A stretch of 6,390 nt of DNA from Anaerolineae bacterium (GCA_003484265.1 DNDO01000024.1:1-6390); one strand, 5' to 3'; positions 1 through 6,390 are shown, numbered from the stretch's first letter. The notes: generated by a model from the letters alone, not told the origin. Numbers and translations are program-made.

Positions 1-117
1 GTTGAAGAAAATTGAATCCGCGAGTTCGATCCCTTCATTGGGCTTCTTTCTGGGTTTGCGGCTGGCGTACTGCCCCTGTACCATCCTTTTGGACGTCTGC
101 TATTTACCGAGCCCGCA
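1..117 (+). pseudogene. Disrupted upstream part of the GT-C membrane glycosyltransferase
   Basis: Positions 16-117 are in frame with the gene that follows and read as good membrane-glycosyltransferase sequence: an FDPFIGLLSGF-like helix, then a loop with R..F.EP as in PMT/ArnT-type enzymes. This frame is closed by a TGA at 13-15, and no ATG, GTG or TTG lies between that stop and the ATG at 118. The +2 frame at 2-16 reads LKKIE, which would make a natural lead-in (basic end of a helix) to REFDPFIG in the first frame. A one-base loss (or two-base gain) at about 14-24 would explain this. The gene is therefore probably frameshifted, either truly broken or through a sequence error. What lies upstream of the window cannot be seen, so a genuine 5'-truncated gene is also possible. 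Confidence 0.5.
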
Positions 118-1215
118 ATGATAGCAATGTCAGTAGTCTCTATATACTACATGGCGGAGTGGGCGGAGGATCAAAAAAGACGTAACTGGATAATGGCTGT
201 ACTTTCCCTTTCATTGACATTCTCCCTTAAGCTCGAAACCCTTTACTTGTTACTGCCTCTAACTTGGATCGTCTTTCGGAAGTATAAGTTCAATCTGGTC
301 AAATACAGTAATTATATTCTTCTGATTTTAGTCTCACTTATCCTGCCTGTAATTTGGTATTCCTACGCCTATTATTTGGAGTCAAGAGGTGCGCATCTTT
401 TTGGCATCTTTAAAGGGCATGACAAATCCCAATTCACCACTCTGTTACTCGACCTTCGCTGGTATCGGACGATGGCAGGCAGGGTAATCAATGGGATATT
501 GGGCGGCTTTTATGGTTTTGGCTTGTTTGTATCTGGATTCTTGTACCTTCTGTTCAACCGCAAAGGCTCATTGTATTTTGCATATTTCCTTGCTGTGGCA
601 ATTTACTTCGGTTTAATTGCTGAAGGGCAGATCGATGCACCGTACCGACAGTTATCCTCCATCCCAGCCCTTTGTATTTTTGTTGCGTTTGGAGCCCAAG
701 CGGTCATTATCCTGGTCTTGACAATTATTTATTGGATCAAGAACTCAACATCGGCCTCTAAGATCCCTGTACGTATGACCATCTACGCTTCTTTTCTGCT
801 AGTATTGCTGATACCATTTCAAAGACTTGGTGAAGTGCTGACTGCTGATTCCCCAGCCCACGCAGATCGCTGGGAACTCGCACGCGAGATCAGGAAAACC
901 GCCGATGCTGACAGCAAACTGGTTGTTGTTGGTGAATATTCCAAGCATGTTGGAGGTTATGACCTCAGCCCGGTACTTTTCTATTATTCCGATTTACAAG
1001 GCTGGAGCCTCACACCGGAAAAATGGACTGCATCTTACATCGAGGAACTGCGAAATAAAGGTGCGACTCACCTTGTTTTCATCCTTCCCTATGGCTATCC
1101 CTACGACTTTATTTATTTGCCGGAAGTTCCGGTCGACCCTTTTATCCAGGAAATGAAATCAAAATATCCCACCCTCTTCGAATATCAGGATCAACTTGTT
1201 TTGGATATTAGATAG
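118..1215 (+). CDS. Multi-pass membrane glycosyltransferase, GT-C fold (PMT/ArnT-like), C-terminal part
   Basis: This is probably the C-terminal part of an integral-membrane glycosyltransferase that moves a sugar from a polyprenyl-phosphate donor to an acceptor on the outer face of the membrane. Hydrophobic stretches lie near residues 25-53, 66-87, 123-146, 152-168, 180-207 and 220-234. A soluble C-terminal domain of about 130 residues follows, probably extracytoplasmic. The segment APYRQLSSIPALCIFVAFG resembles the Y-L-x-P helix seen late in PMT_2 proteins, and the tail (ELAREIRK..., VVVGEY, SPVLFYYSDLQGW) resembles the soluble domain of that group. The family is usually 450-600 residues, so 365 is short. 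The first luminal loop with the catalytic acid is missing, and in-frame coding continues upstream of ATG 118, so this ATG is unlikely to be the native start. The GH38 gene starts 30 bases after the stop, suggesting co-transcription. GT-C class is fairly secure; the sugar and acceptor are unknown. Confidence 0.72.
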   Translation: MIAMSVVSIYYMAEWAEDQKRRNWIMAVLSLSLTFSLKLETLYLLLPLTWIVFRKYKFNLVKYSNYILLILVSLILPVIWYSYAYYLESRGAHLFGIFKGHDKSQFTTLLLDLRWYRTMAGRVINGILGGFYGFGLFVSGFLYLLFNRKGSLYFAYFLAVAIYFGLIAEGQIDAPYRQLSSIPALCIFVAFGAQAVIILVLTIIYWIKNSTSASKIPVRMTIYASFLLVLLIPFQRLGEVLTADSPAHADRWELAREIRKTADADSKLVVVGEYSKHVGGYDLSPVLFYYSDLQGWSLTPEKWTASYIEELRNKGATHLVFILPYGYPYDFIYLPEVPVDPFIQEMKSKYPTLFEYQDQLVLDIR

Positions 1216-1245
1216 AAAAGATACATCTGAGAATTGCTAGGCGAT

Positions 1246-4116
1246 ATGACAAAGTTACATCATCATGATAGCAGACACGAATTTGTACGATCTCGTGTTG
1301 GGGATGAAAAAAGCAAGTCCATCTCACGCCGAGAGTTCCTTCAAGTTGGAATGGCGCTTATGAGCGGAGCAGCTTTACCGCGCTTTCTTACCGACTTGAG
1401 TAATGAATTCCTTGCACAGGAAATTGCTGGAAATAGGATATACATTGCACCGGATGACCATACTGATTTGTTCTGGAGCGCTGACCTGGCGACATATAAC
1501 ACTGCCTTTGTTGCAATGCTCGATTACTATCTTGACCTGGCGGACCAAACCCAGAATGAGCCAACAGAGTTCCAAAGCCGCTGGAATTGTGATGGAAGTT
1601 ATTGGGTTTGGGTCTACGAAAAGGAGAAGTCGCAGGCTGATTTCAACCGTCTTGTCGAACGGATACGAAGCGGGCATATCAGTATGCCGTTGAACGCCTT
1701 GTCCATCTGTCCCGGTGGTGCACCAGCCGAGGCGATCTTACGCGGTATGTATTACCCGGGTAAATTGGAGCGGCGTCATAAACTGCGGTTCCCAATTGCT
1801 TATTCGATGGAAAATCAAACGCTGCCATTCGGTCTGGGTGCACTCTGGTCGGGTTCGGGTGCGACATTTAGCTGGAAAGGAATATGTGATTGTGCAACCC
1901 GGGTCCCTGATGCTTGGGACCGCGAACACGACATTTATTGGTGGGTGGGTCCTGATGGGAGCCGCATCCTGATGAAGTGGAATTCCATGCTGACCGGGAA
2001 CCAGGGGATGGGAGGTTATGCGGAAGCACGATATCCTCAAGATGCCGTAAATTATGTGAATTCTGACGAGGCGTTTAAAACCAGATATCCGTATCAGGTT
2101 ATCGGCGTTTTCGGGCATGGATGGGACGATCTCCAGACCCAGACAGACGAGTTCGTCACAACAGCGAAAGATCTATCCAACCAGAAATTTAAAGTTATCA
2201 TTTCGAATGAAATGGACTTCGCGCAGGATTTTGAGATATCCTATGGTGACGAGATCCCCTCCGTCTCTGCCAGTTTCGGCAATGAGTGGGATCTCGATTG
2301 CGCAAGCATGGCTGAGGTCTCTGCTCGGTATAAACGTGCAGTGGAAAAGCTCAGGACAGCGGAGAGCCTGACCTCTCTCGTTTCGATGGAACAGAAAGAT
2401 TTTATGAAGAGCCGGGAAGCTTCGAGAGATCTGGCGTTTATGAACATGGGTCTGTTCTGGGAGCATAATTGGCAAGGCGCACCGTGGGAAGGCCTGACAC
2501 AGAAGAGGATCGAGTGGACCAGAAATATCACTGAGGAGATCGAGAACTATGTAAACAAGTTGCATGACGATGCTCTCGCTGCCCTGGGAAGCATGGTTCA
2601 GAAGAACGGTGGGAGTGAACGGTTTCTCATTTTCAATCCGCTCGGGTGGGAACGTACCGATTTCGCTGATTACGAATATACTGGAACGGGTGCGGTGCAT
2701 GTTGTCGATCTGGAAAATGATCAGGAAGTTCCGAGCCAGCTCGTGAAGATAGACGGGAAGCGTTGGCTTCGTGTCCTCGCAAACAACATCCCATCGACCG
2801 GATATAAGACCTTTGAAATCCGCGAAGGGACGGGTCGGTCCTTCCCTTCAGAAATAAAGGTCGGTAGTGGAGAGATCGAGAATCAATTTTACAAAATTAC
2901 AGTGGATAAACGCGGAGCAATTACAAGCATAGTGGACAAGGTGCGAGGGAATCGTCAACTTGTGAAGGAGATCAATGGACGCTTCGTCAACGACCTCGGG
3001 CTGGGTGATGGCAGTCTGCAAGTTGAAAACGAGGGACCTGTTTCCGCCAGTTTATTCGCGACGTCCGATTCCCCACTTGCTCATACTTCGCAGATCACTC
3101 TGTTTCATGATATTGACCGCATCGAAATCCGGAACGACATCACGCAGAATTTCAATGCTACCCAAACATGGGGCTTTGGTTTTGCCATACAGGATCCTGA
3201 TGTGTATCATGAGGAAGTCGGGGCGATCCTGCGCGCGCGACTCACAAGTGATGCCGGACATTATTCCCCGCGAAACGCCCGTTACGATTGGTTGACCCTC
3301 AATCACTTTGTTGACATTAATCAGAAGGATGGATTTGGTGTGACGCTGTCGAACGCTGATTGTTATTTTATGAAAGTAGGCGATAGTACAGTCAGTGATT
3401 TGGATACGAACACACCTCAAATCGGTGTACTTGTTGGCGGTAATGACTTGAACGGCGGCGGAGTATTGGGCGATCAGGGAGGAGATGATCATTTCCTACA
3501 GCGGTTTGCACTAATTTCACATGATGAATATAAACCGGGTGCCGCAATGAAGTTTGCATTGGAACATCAAAACCCGCTCGTGACAGCGCAGGTCCAGGGC
3601 GGTGAGTATTTCCCGGAAACATCTTACTCCCTTGTTTCGGTAGACAATCCGAACGCTCTGCTGTGGGCGTTGAAACCTGCAGATGATGGACTTGAGGCCG
3701 GTCTAATAGCCCGCATTTGGAATGTATCGGATGAAGGCGAGCCGGTGTCTATTGCCTTCAATGATGGTGGTATATCCGGCGCGCTGGTCCTCTCTCACAT
3801 TGAAACGCCGGTTGCCATTTCGACCGTCAAAGGCGGCAGACTGGTGGATGTACTCAACCGGCAGCAGATAAAGACTTATGCATTATTCCCTTCGATATTG
3901 CCATTTCGGGCGGATACATCAGGTTTGGACTTTGCCACGGTAACGCCGCTCGCCAACCAGCCGACTGCCACCAAGTCTGTAGGAAGCACTCCTCCTGCAC
4001 AAGCAAGCCCCGCGATTTCGAAGGCCCCGTCAGTCACTCCTGTTGTAGAGAGTGACCAGGATGGAAAGGGCTGTTTATTCGGTTTGTTGTACATTCTTGG
4101 AATATTAGCAAAATAA
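1246..4116 (+). CDS. Tat-exported divergent glycoside hydrolase family 38 (alpha-mannosidase-like) protein
   Basis: 956-residue predicted exported glycosidase of the GH38 superfamily, zinc-dependent enzymes that mostly cleave alpha-mannosides. A twin-arginine signal lies at residues 27-33 (SRREFLQ), followed by a hydrophobic stretch to about 48; no clear AxA cleavage site is seen. The GH38 N-terminal domain spans about 64-330. His72 and Asp74 in DHTDLFW match the HxD zinc motif. The block at 186-197 (YSMENQTLPFGL) fits the nucleophile loop but has Glu189 where Asp is usual. HGWDD is at 291-295. His407 in WEHNW probably supplies the last metal ligand. The C-terminal beta domain starts with RFLIFNPLGW (459-468) and contains IENQFYKI (544-551) and ITSIVDK. 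After about 902 come a Pro/Thr/Ser/Ala-rich linker, Cys943 and a short hydrophobic end. ATG 1246 was chosen over an in-frame TTG at 1234; AGG at 1239-1241 is a weak ribosome site. The fold is secure; substrate and activity are not. Confidence 0.85.
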   Translation: MTKLHHHDSRHEFVRSRVGDEKSKSISRREFLQVGMALMSGAALPRFLTDLSNEFLAQEIAGNRIYIAPDDHTDLFWSADLATYNTAFVAMLDYYLDLADQTQNEPTEFQSRWNCDGSYWVWVYEKEKSQADFNRLVERIRSGHISMPLNALSICPGGAPAEAILRGMYYPGKLERRHKLRFPIAYSMENQTLPFGLGALWSGSGATFSWKGICDCATRVPDAWDREHDIYWWVGPDGSRILMKWNSMLTGNQGMGGYAEARYPQDAVNYVNSDEAFKTRYPYQVIGVFGHGWDDLQTQTDEFVTTAKDLSNQKFKVIISNEMDFAQDFEISYGDEIPSVSASFGNEWDLDCASMAEVSARYKRAVEKLRTAESLTSLVSMEQKDFMKSREASRDLAFMNMGLFWEHNWQGAPWEGLTQKRIEWTRNITEEIENYVNKLHDDALAALGSMVQKNGGSERFLIFNPLGWERTDFADYEYTGTGAVHVVDLENDQEVPSQLVKIDGKRWLRVLANNIPSTGYKTFEIREGTGRSFPSEIKVGSGEIENQFYKITVDKRGAITSIVDKVRGNRQLVKEINGRFVNDLGLGDGSLQVENEGPVSASLFATSDSPLAHTSQITLFHDIDRIEIRNDITQNFNATQTWGFGFAIQDPDVYHEEVGAILRARLTSDAGHYSPRNARYDWLTLNHFVDINQKDGFGVTLSNADCYFMKVGDSTVSDLDTNTPQIGVLVGGNDLNGGGVLGDQGGDDHFLQRFALISHDEYKPGAAMKFALEHQNPLVTAQVQGGEYFPETSYSLVSVDNPNALLWALKPADDGLEAGLIARIWNVSDEGEPVSIAFNDGGISGALVLSHIETPVAISTVKGGRLVDVLNRQQIKTYALFPSILPFRADTSGLDFATVTPLANQPTATKSVGSTPPAQASPAISKAPSVTPVVESDQDGKGCLFGLLYILGILAK

Positions 4117-4156
4117 GCCGTTTGATGGATTGAAAATTACAATAAGAAGCGTATGA

Positions 4157-4181
4157 TTTTCTGAACTTGCATCAGAGAAAA
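4157..4181. other. Weak imperfect hairpin in the GH38-dehydrogenase gap
   Basis: TTTTCTGA (4157-4164) pairs with TCAGAGAAAA (4172-4181) if a two-base bulge is allowed, with a 7-base loop. There is no T-run after it and the stem is AT-rich, so it is not a convincing terminator. It overlaps the possible -35 box of the candidate promoter. It may be chance. Confidence 0.2.
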
Positions 4182-4194
4182 CATTGTATATATT
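4167..4194 (+). promoter_or_regulatory. Possible sigma-70-like promoter before the dehydrogenase gene
   Basis: TTGCAT at 4167-4172 and TATATT at 4189-4194 are separated by 16 bases and would start transcription roughly 20-25 bases before the ATG at 4224. The -10 box is a fair match (TATAAT consensus), but the -35 matches at only three positions. The gap of 107 bases is the longest in the window, so a promoter here would make sense. Support is from base pattern only; the AT-rich context makes chance matches likely. Confidence 0.25.
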
Positions 4195-4210
4195 TCAAGA
4201 AATTAAGTAA

Positions 4211-4215
4211 GGAGG
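4211..4215 (+). promoter_or_regulatory. Strong Shine-Dalgarno (GGAGG) setting the dehydrogenase start
   Basis: GGAGG lies 8 bases before ATG 4224 and 5 bases before an in-frame TTG at 4221. The spacing and codon favour ATG 4224 as the real start. It is the strongest ribosome site in the window and suggests high translation of the dehydrogenase. Confidence 0.85.
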
Positions 4216-4223
4216 AATAATTG

Positions 4224-5204
4224 ATGGATACTGTCCGGATAGGTGTCATTGGTACAGGCAGAATGGGCCAGAGTCACTGCCGTGTTTATTCGAATTTAAG
4301 GAAAGCGAGATTTGTCGGGGTTTGCGATGTCAATGGCGAATTGGGAAAGGATGTTGCCAGAAAGCACGAAGTTTCGTTTTTCAGGGATGTCGAGTCCCTG
4401 CTCGAGAACGTGGATGCCGTGAGTATCTGTACGCCCACCCCCGATCATTTTGAGATCGTGAAGCAATGCTTGGATCGCGGTATCCATGTCATGGTGGAGA
4501 AGCCGTTCACAGAAACGCTGGAACAGGCGGATGTTTTGAAGGACGCGGCGTCAAGGAGCAAGGTAGTTGTCCAGGTAGGACATATAGAAAAATTCAATCC
4601 GGCATTCATGGAACTTCGAAAAGTTTTGGAGGGGATGGATATTCTGGCGATGAATTTCAATCGCTTGAGCCCATTTCAAGGAAGTAATGTTGATGTAGAT
4701 GTCGTCCTTGATCTTATGATCCATGATATTGGTCTGGTGGTTGATATGTTCGATGCCGAACCCATTTCCGTGGATGCCCAGGGGTTTTCTGTTTTTACAA
4801 ACACCATAGATCATGGGCTGGCTGTTATAAAATACGACCCCGAAATTCTCTTAACCCTTACAGCCTCGCGGATTACAGAGCAGAAGATCCGCGGAATCTC
4901 GGTAACAACAAAGGAAGCTTATATTGAAGCCGACCTGTTGCATAAGACCATTGCTGTACATCGCCGCACATTGGGCGATTATGTCAATCATAAGAATAGC
5001 GGGGTGAAGTATCGTCAGGAGAGTCTGATCGAGCGGATTGTTGTACCTGCTGTTGAGCCTTTGGTGCTGGAGTTACAGGACTACATCGCCTGTGTCTCTG
5101 AGTCCAAAACGCCGCAGGTCACTGCTGAAGACGGCTACAATGCCTTGCGGTTTGTGATTATGATTCGAGATAAGATCTTAAAAATGAGCAGGATAAAAAA
5201 TTAA
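4224..5204 (+). CDS. Gfo/Idh/MocA-family NAD-dependent sugar dehydrogenase, probably acting on a nucleotide sugar
   Basis: 326-residue cytoplasmic oxidoreductase of normal family length. The N-terminal Rossmann fold shows GTGRMG (residues 10-15), with Asp35 ending the second strand, which favours NAD over NADP. EKPF at 92-95 holds the conserved Lys93 of the family. GHIEKFNPA (119-127) and DLMIHDIG (163-170), with candidate catalytic His167, belong to the C-terminal substrate domain. The GHIE(K/R)FNPA signature is typical of the branch that includes UDP-GlcNAc 3-dehydrogenases (GnnA-like) and is related to WbpB/WlbA. With an N-acyltransferase of the WbpD/WlbB type two genes downstream, oxidation at C3 of a UDP-HexNAc or its uronate is the likely reaction, but this is inference. 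ATG 4224 is preferred over TTG 4221 from the Shine-Dalgarno spacing. The next gene begins 2 bases after the stop, implying one transcript and probable translational coupling. Family is very secure; exact substrate is not. Confidence 0.93.
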   Translation: MDTVRIGVIGTGRMGQSHCRVYSNLRKARFVGVCDVNGELGKDVARKHEVSFFRDVESLLENVDAVSICTPTPDHFEIVKQCLDRGIHVMVEKPFTETLEQADVLKDAASRSKVVVQVGHIEKFNPAFMELRKVLEGMDILAMNFNRLSPFQGSNVDVDVVLDLMIHDIGLVVDMFDAEPISVDAQGFSVFTNTIDHGLAVIKYDPEILLTLTASRITEQKIRGISVTTKEAYIEADLLHKTIAVHRRTLGDYVNHKNSGVKYRQESLIERIVVPAVEPLVLELQDYIACVSESKTPQVTAEDGYNALRFVIMIRDKILKMSRIKN

Positions 5205-5206
5205 CC

Positions 5207-5971
5207 ATGAGACTTTCAGTTGTTGTTCCCTGTTATAACGAAGAAGATAATATTGAAAAATTGAAGAAAGAATTCTTTCCTGTCATCGAAAAACTTTTAG
5301 GGAGCCCAGTGGACGGCGGGCATATAAATGATATTGAAATTGTTTTTGTTGACGATGGTAGCAAAGATAATACATCCGCCGCATTGAAAAATGCTTTTGG
5401 ATCGTTCAAGCACTCATCCATCTCGATCAAGTTTGAAAAGCATGATGTCAATCTCGGTTTAGGCGCGGCATTGCGCACTGGGTTTAAAACGGTGACGGGC
5501 GATATTATTGTTACCACCGATAGCGATGGAACCTACCATTTTTCCACTATTCCTTCGCTTCTTGGGCATCTGACTGGTGACGTGGCGATCGTTACTGCGT
5601 CGCCTTATCATCCCAAGGGCGATGTGGTGGGGGTGCCCGGTTATCGGATTTTCCTCAGCCGCGGCTCATCCTTGTTGTATCGTTTGCTTTTGAATTGGAA
5701 GATTCATACCTACACTGCACTCTTCCGCGCGTATCGCAGGGAGGTGGTTGACCAGATCTCGTTCTCGGCGAATGACTTCTTGGGGGCGACCGAATTGATG
5801 GTGAAAGCCATGTTAAAGGGATACCAAGTGGACGAATTTCCTGCTGCATTACATCAAAGGGTATTTGGTGTATCAAAAGCAAAATTGATCAGGACGATCA
5901 AGTCTCATTTGATTTTTCAAACACGGCTATTGCTTCACCGCTTTCGCATTCGCTCCATGTTTGGTGAATAA
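5207..5971 (+). CDS. Family 2 glycosyltransferase, polyprenyl-phosphate mannosyl/glucosyl synthase-like
   Basis: 254-residue GT-A-fold glycosyltransferase. VVVPCYNEEDNI (residues 5-16) opens the nucleotide-binding fold, VDDGSKDNT is at 48-56, and the metal-binding DxD is D105-S-D107. GVPGYRIFLSRGSSLLYR (142-159) and TALFRAYRREV (170-180) match regions conserved in Dpm1-like enzymes, which load a sugar from a nucleotide donor onto a polyprenyl phosphate. There is no C-terminal membrane pair as in GtrB/DPMS-type proteins, so it is likely a peripheral membrane enzyme on the cytoplasmic face; the basic C-terminus (HRFRIRSMFGE) could help membrane contact. Its product could feed the GT-C enzyme at the start of the window. 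It begins 2 bases after the dehydrogenase stop, with only a poor AGGA at 5190-5193, so coupled translation is likely. It could instead add a sugar directly to a lipid-linked oligosaccharide. GT2 is secure; donor and acceptor are not. Confidence 0.9.
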   Translation: MRLSVVVPCYNEEDNIEKLKKEFFPVIEKLLGSPVDGGHINDIEIVFVDDGSKDNTSAALKNAFGSFKHSSISIKFEKHDVNLGLGAALRTGFKTVTGDIIVTTDSDGTYHFSTIPSLLGHLTGDVAIVTASPYHPKGDVVGVPGYRIFLSRGSSLLYRLLLNWKIHTYTALFRAYRREVVDQISFSANDFLGATELMVKAMLKGYQVDEFPAALHQRVFGVSKAKLIRTIKSHLIFQTRLLLHRFRIRSMFGE

Positions 5972-5976
5972 TTTAT

Positions 5977-5994
5977 ACAGGATGCGATTCCTGT
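5977..5994. repeat. Short perfect inverted repeat between the GT2 and acyltransferase genes
   Basis: ACAGGA (5977-5982) and TCCTGT (5989-5994) form a 6-bp perfect stem with a 6-base loop, just after the GT2 stop. No T-run follows, so it is not an ordinary intrinsic terminator. It sits 6 bases before the AAAGGA ribosome site and could protect mRNA or tune translation of the acyltransferase, or be chance. Confidence 0.35.
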
Positions 5995-6000
5995 GATACG

Positions 6001-6006
6001 AAAGGA
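6001..6006 (+). promoter_or_regulatory. Shine-Dalgarno (AAAGGA) of the acyltransferase gene
   Basis: AAAGGA ends 10 bases before ATG 6017, a slightly long but usable spacing. It supports ATG 6017 as the start of the partial last gene. Confidence 0.6.
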
Positions 6007-6016
6007 TTAACTCAAA

Positions 6017-6390
6017 ATGGGTGTTCGAATTCATCCAACCGCCGAAGTCTCAGACAAGGCAAAGATCGGTGACGGTACAGGTATCTGGCACCAAGCTCAG
6101 GTGCGTGAAAATGTCTCCATTGGTGAAAACTGCATTATTGGGAAAGGCGTTTATGTGGATGCAGGCGTTTCACTTGGAAACAATGTAAAGATCCAGAACT
6201 ACGTCTCGGTTTATCATGGTGTCTCACTGGAAGACGGCGTCTTCGTGGGACCTCATGTGTGCTTCACGAATGACATGCGCCCACGTGCCGTCAACCCGGA
6301 TGGCTCGCTCAAGGCTGCTGATGATTGGGTCTTGAGCGAAACACTTGTCAAACGCGGAGCAGCACTGGGCGCAAATTCTACTATCCGTTG
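6017..6390 (+). CDS. Left-handed beta-helix N-acyltransferase (WbpD/WlbB/FdtC-like), 5' part, runs off the window end
   Basis: 124 complete codons of an acetyl/acyl-CoA-dependent transferase that would N-acylate a 3-amino nucleotide sugar in the cytoplasm. The hexapeptide-repeat pattern is clear: IHPTAEV, AKIGDGTGIWHQAQV, VSIGENCIIGKGVYV, VSLGNNVKIQNYVSVYHGVSL, EDGVFVGPHVCFTN. FTNDMRPRA (83-91), then W104 and TLVKRGAALGANSTIR, match the loop and following coil of WbpD/WlbB (UDP-2,3-diamino uronate N-acetyltransferases) and FdtC/QdtC (dTDP-3-amino-sugar acyltransferases). These enzymes are usually about 150-220 residues, so roughly half or more is present. It lies 45 bases after the GT2 stop, on the same strand, and fits the same operon. 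Which amino sugar it acylates cannot be told. Together with the dehydrogenase it points to a 3-acylamino sugar, with the aminotransferase expected downstream. Confidence 0.92.
   Translation, partial: MGVRIHPTAEVSDKAKIGDGTGIWHQAQVRENVSIGENCIIGKGVYVDAGVSLGNNVKIQNYVSVYHGVSLEDGVFVGPHVCFTNDMRPRAVNPDGSLKAADDWVLSETLVKRGAALGANSTIR

Noticed and set aside
1120..1132. Perfect inverted repeat CCGGAA-G-TTCCGG
   Set aside because: It falls inside coding sequence (Leu-Pro-Glu-Val-Pro-Val), far from any start, with a one-base centre that cannot form a hairpin loop. It is best explained as chance.
1234..1245. TTG at 1234 as start of the GH38 gene
   Set aside because: It adds only four residues with no better ribosome site; ATG 1246 has an AGG four bases upstream and is the more usual codon. 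The distinction does not affect the Tat signal.
2173..2700. 175-codon open frame on the - strand within the GH38 gene
   Set aside because: It lies wholly opposite a well-supported gene, and its translation shows no recognisable domain or plausible composition. It is most likely a by-product of codon use on the + strand. The same holds for the other - strand frames at 1738-2118, 2241-2531 and 3052-3492.
4138..4143. TACAAT as a -10 box
   Set aside because: It matches the consensus at five of six positions, but no acceptable -35 lies 15-19 bases upstream, and it would give a long leader. The pair at 4167/4189 is slightly better, though still weak.
4117..4223. Rho-independent terminator after the GH38 gene
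   Set aside because: No GC-rich stem followed by a T-run is present; only an AT-rich imperfect stem at 4157-4181. Read-through into the dehydrogenase gene is possible.

Overview
The window carries part of a surface-polysaccharide or glycoconjugate gene cluster from a bacterium. All genes lie on the + strand and are tightly spaced, and nothing on the - strand looks like a gene. The organism cannot be fixed from sequence alone. Moderate GC, a twin-arginine-exported glycoside hydrolase and this sugar-biosynthesis gene order would suit an Anaerolineae-like member of Chloroflexota, but that is a guess from general resemblance.

Layout: (1) positions 1-1215 hold the C-terminal part of a multi-pass membrane glycosyltransferase of the GT-C / PMT-ArnT type. 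Its 5' portion appears to be interrupted by a stop codon and frame change at about positions 13-24. (2) 1246-4116 encodes a Tat-exported, divergent GH38 (alpha-mannosidase superfamily) enzyme with a Pro/Thr/Ser linker and a Cys-plus-hydrophobic C-terminal tail. (3) A 107-base gap holds a weak possible promoter and a strong Shine-Dalgarno. (4) 4224-5204 encodes a Gfo/Idh/MocA-type NAD-dependent sugar dehydrogenase. (5) 5207-5971 encodes a GT2 enzyme resembling polyprenyl-phosphate mannosyl/glucosyl synthases. (6) 6017 to the window end is the first 124 codons of a left-handed beta-helix N-acyltransferase of the WbpD/WlbB/FdtC type.

How the genes may work together (inference): the dehydrogenase and the acyltransferase are two of the three steps (oxidation at C3, transamination, N-acylation) that make 3-amino-3-deoxy nucleotide sugars, so a DegT-type aminotransferase would be expected just downstream. 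The GT2 enzyme could make a lipid-linked sugar donor on the cytoplasmic face, of the kind GT-C enzymes use on the outer face. The exported GH38 enzyme would act outside the membrane, perhaps trimming or turning over the finished glycan.

No RNA genes, CRISPR arrays, insertion sequences, attachment sites or convincing terminators were seen. The most notable points are the disrupted 5' end of the membrane glycosyltransferase, the Glu in place of the usual Asp nucleophile in the GH38 active-site block, and the unusual C-terminal tail of that enzyme.
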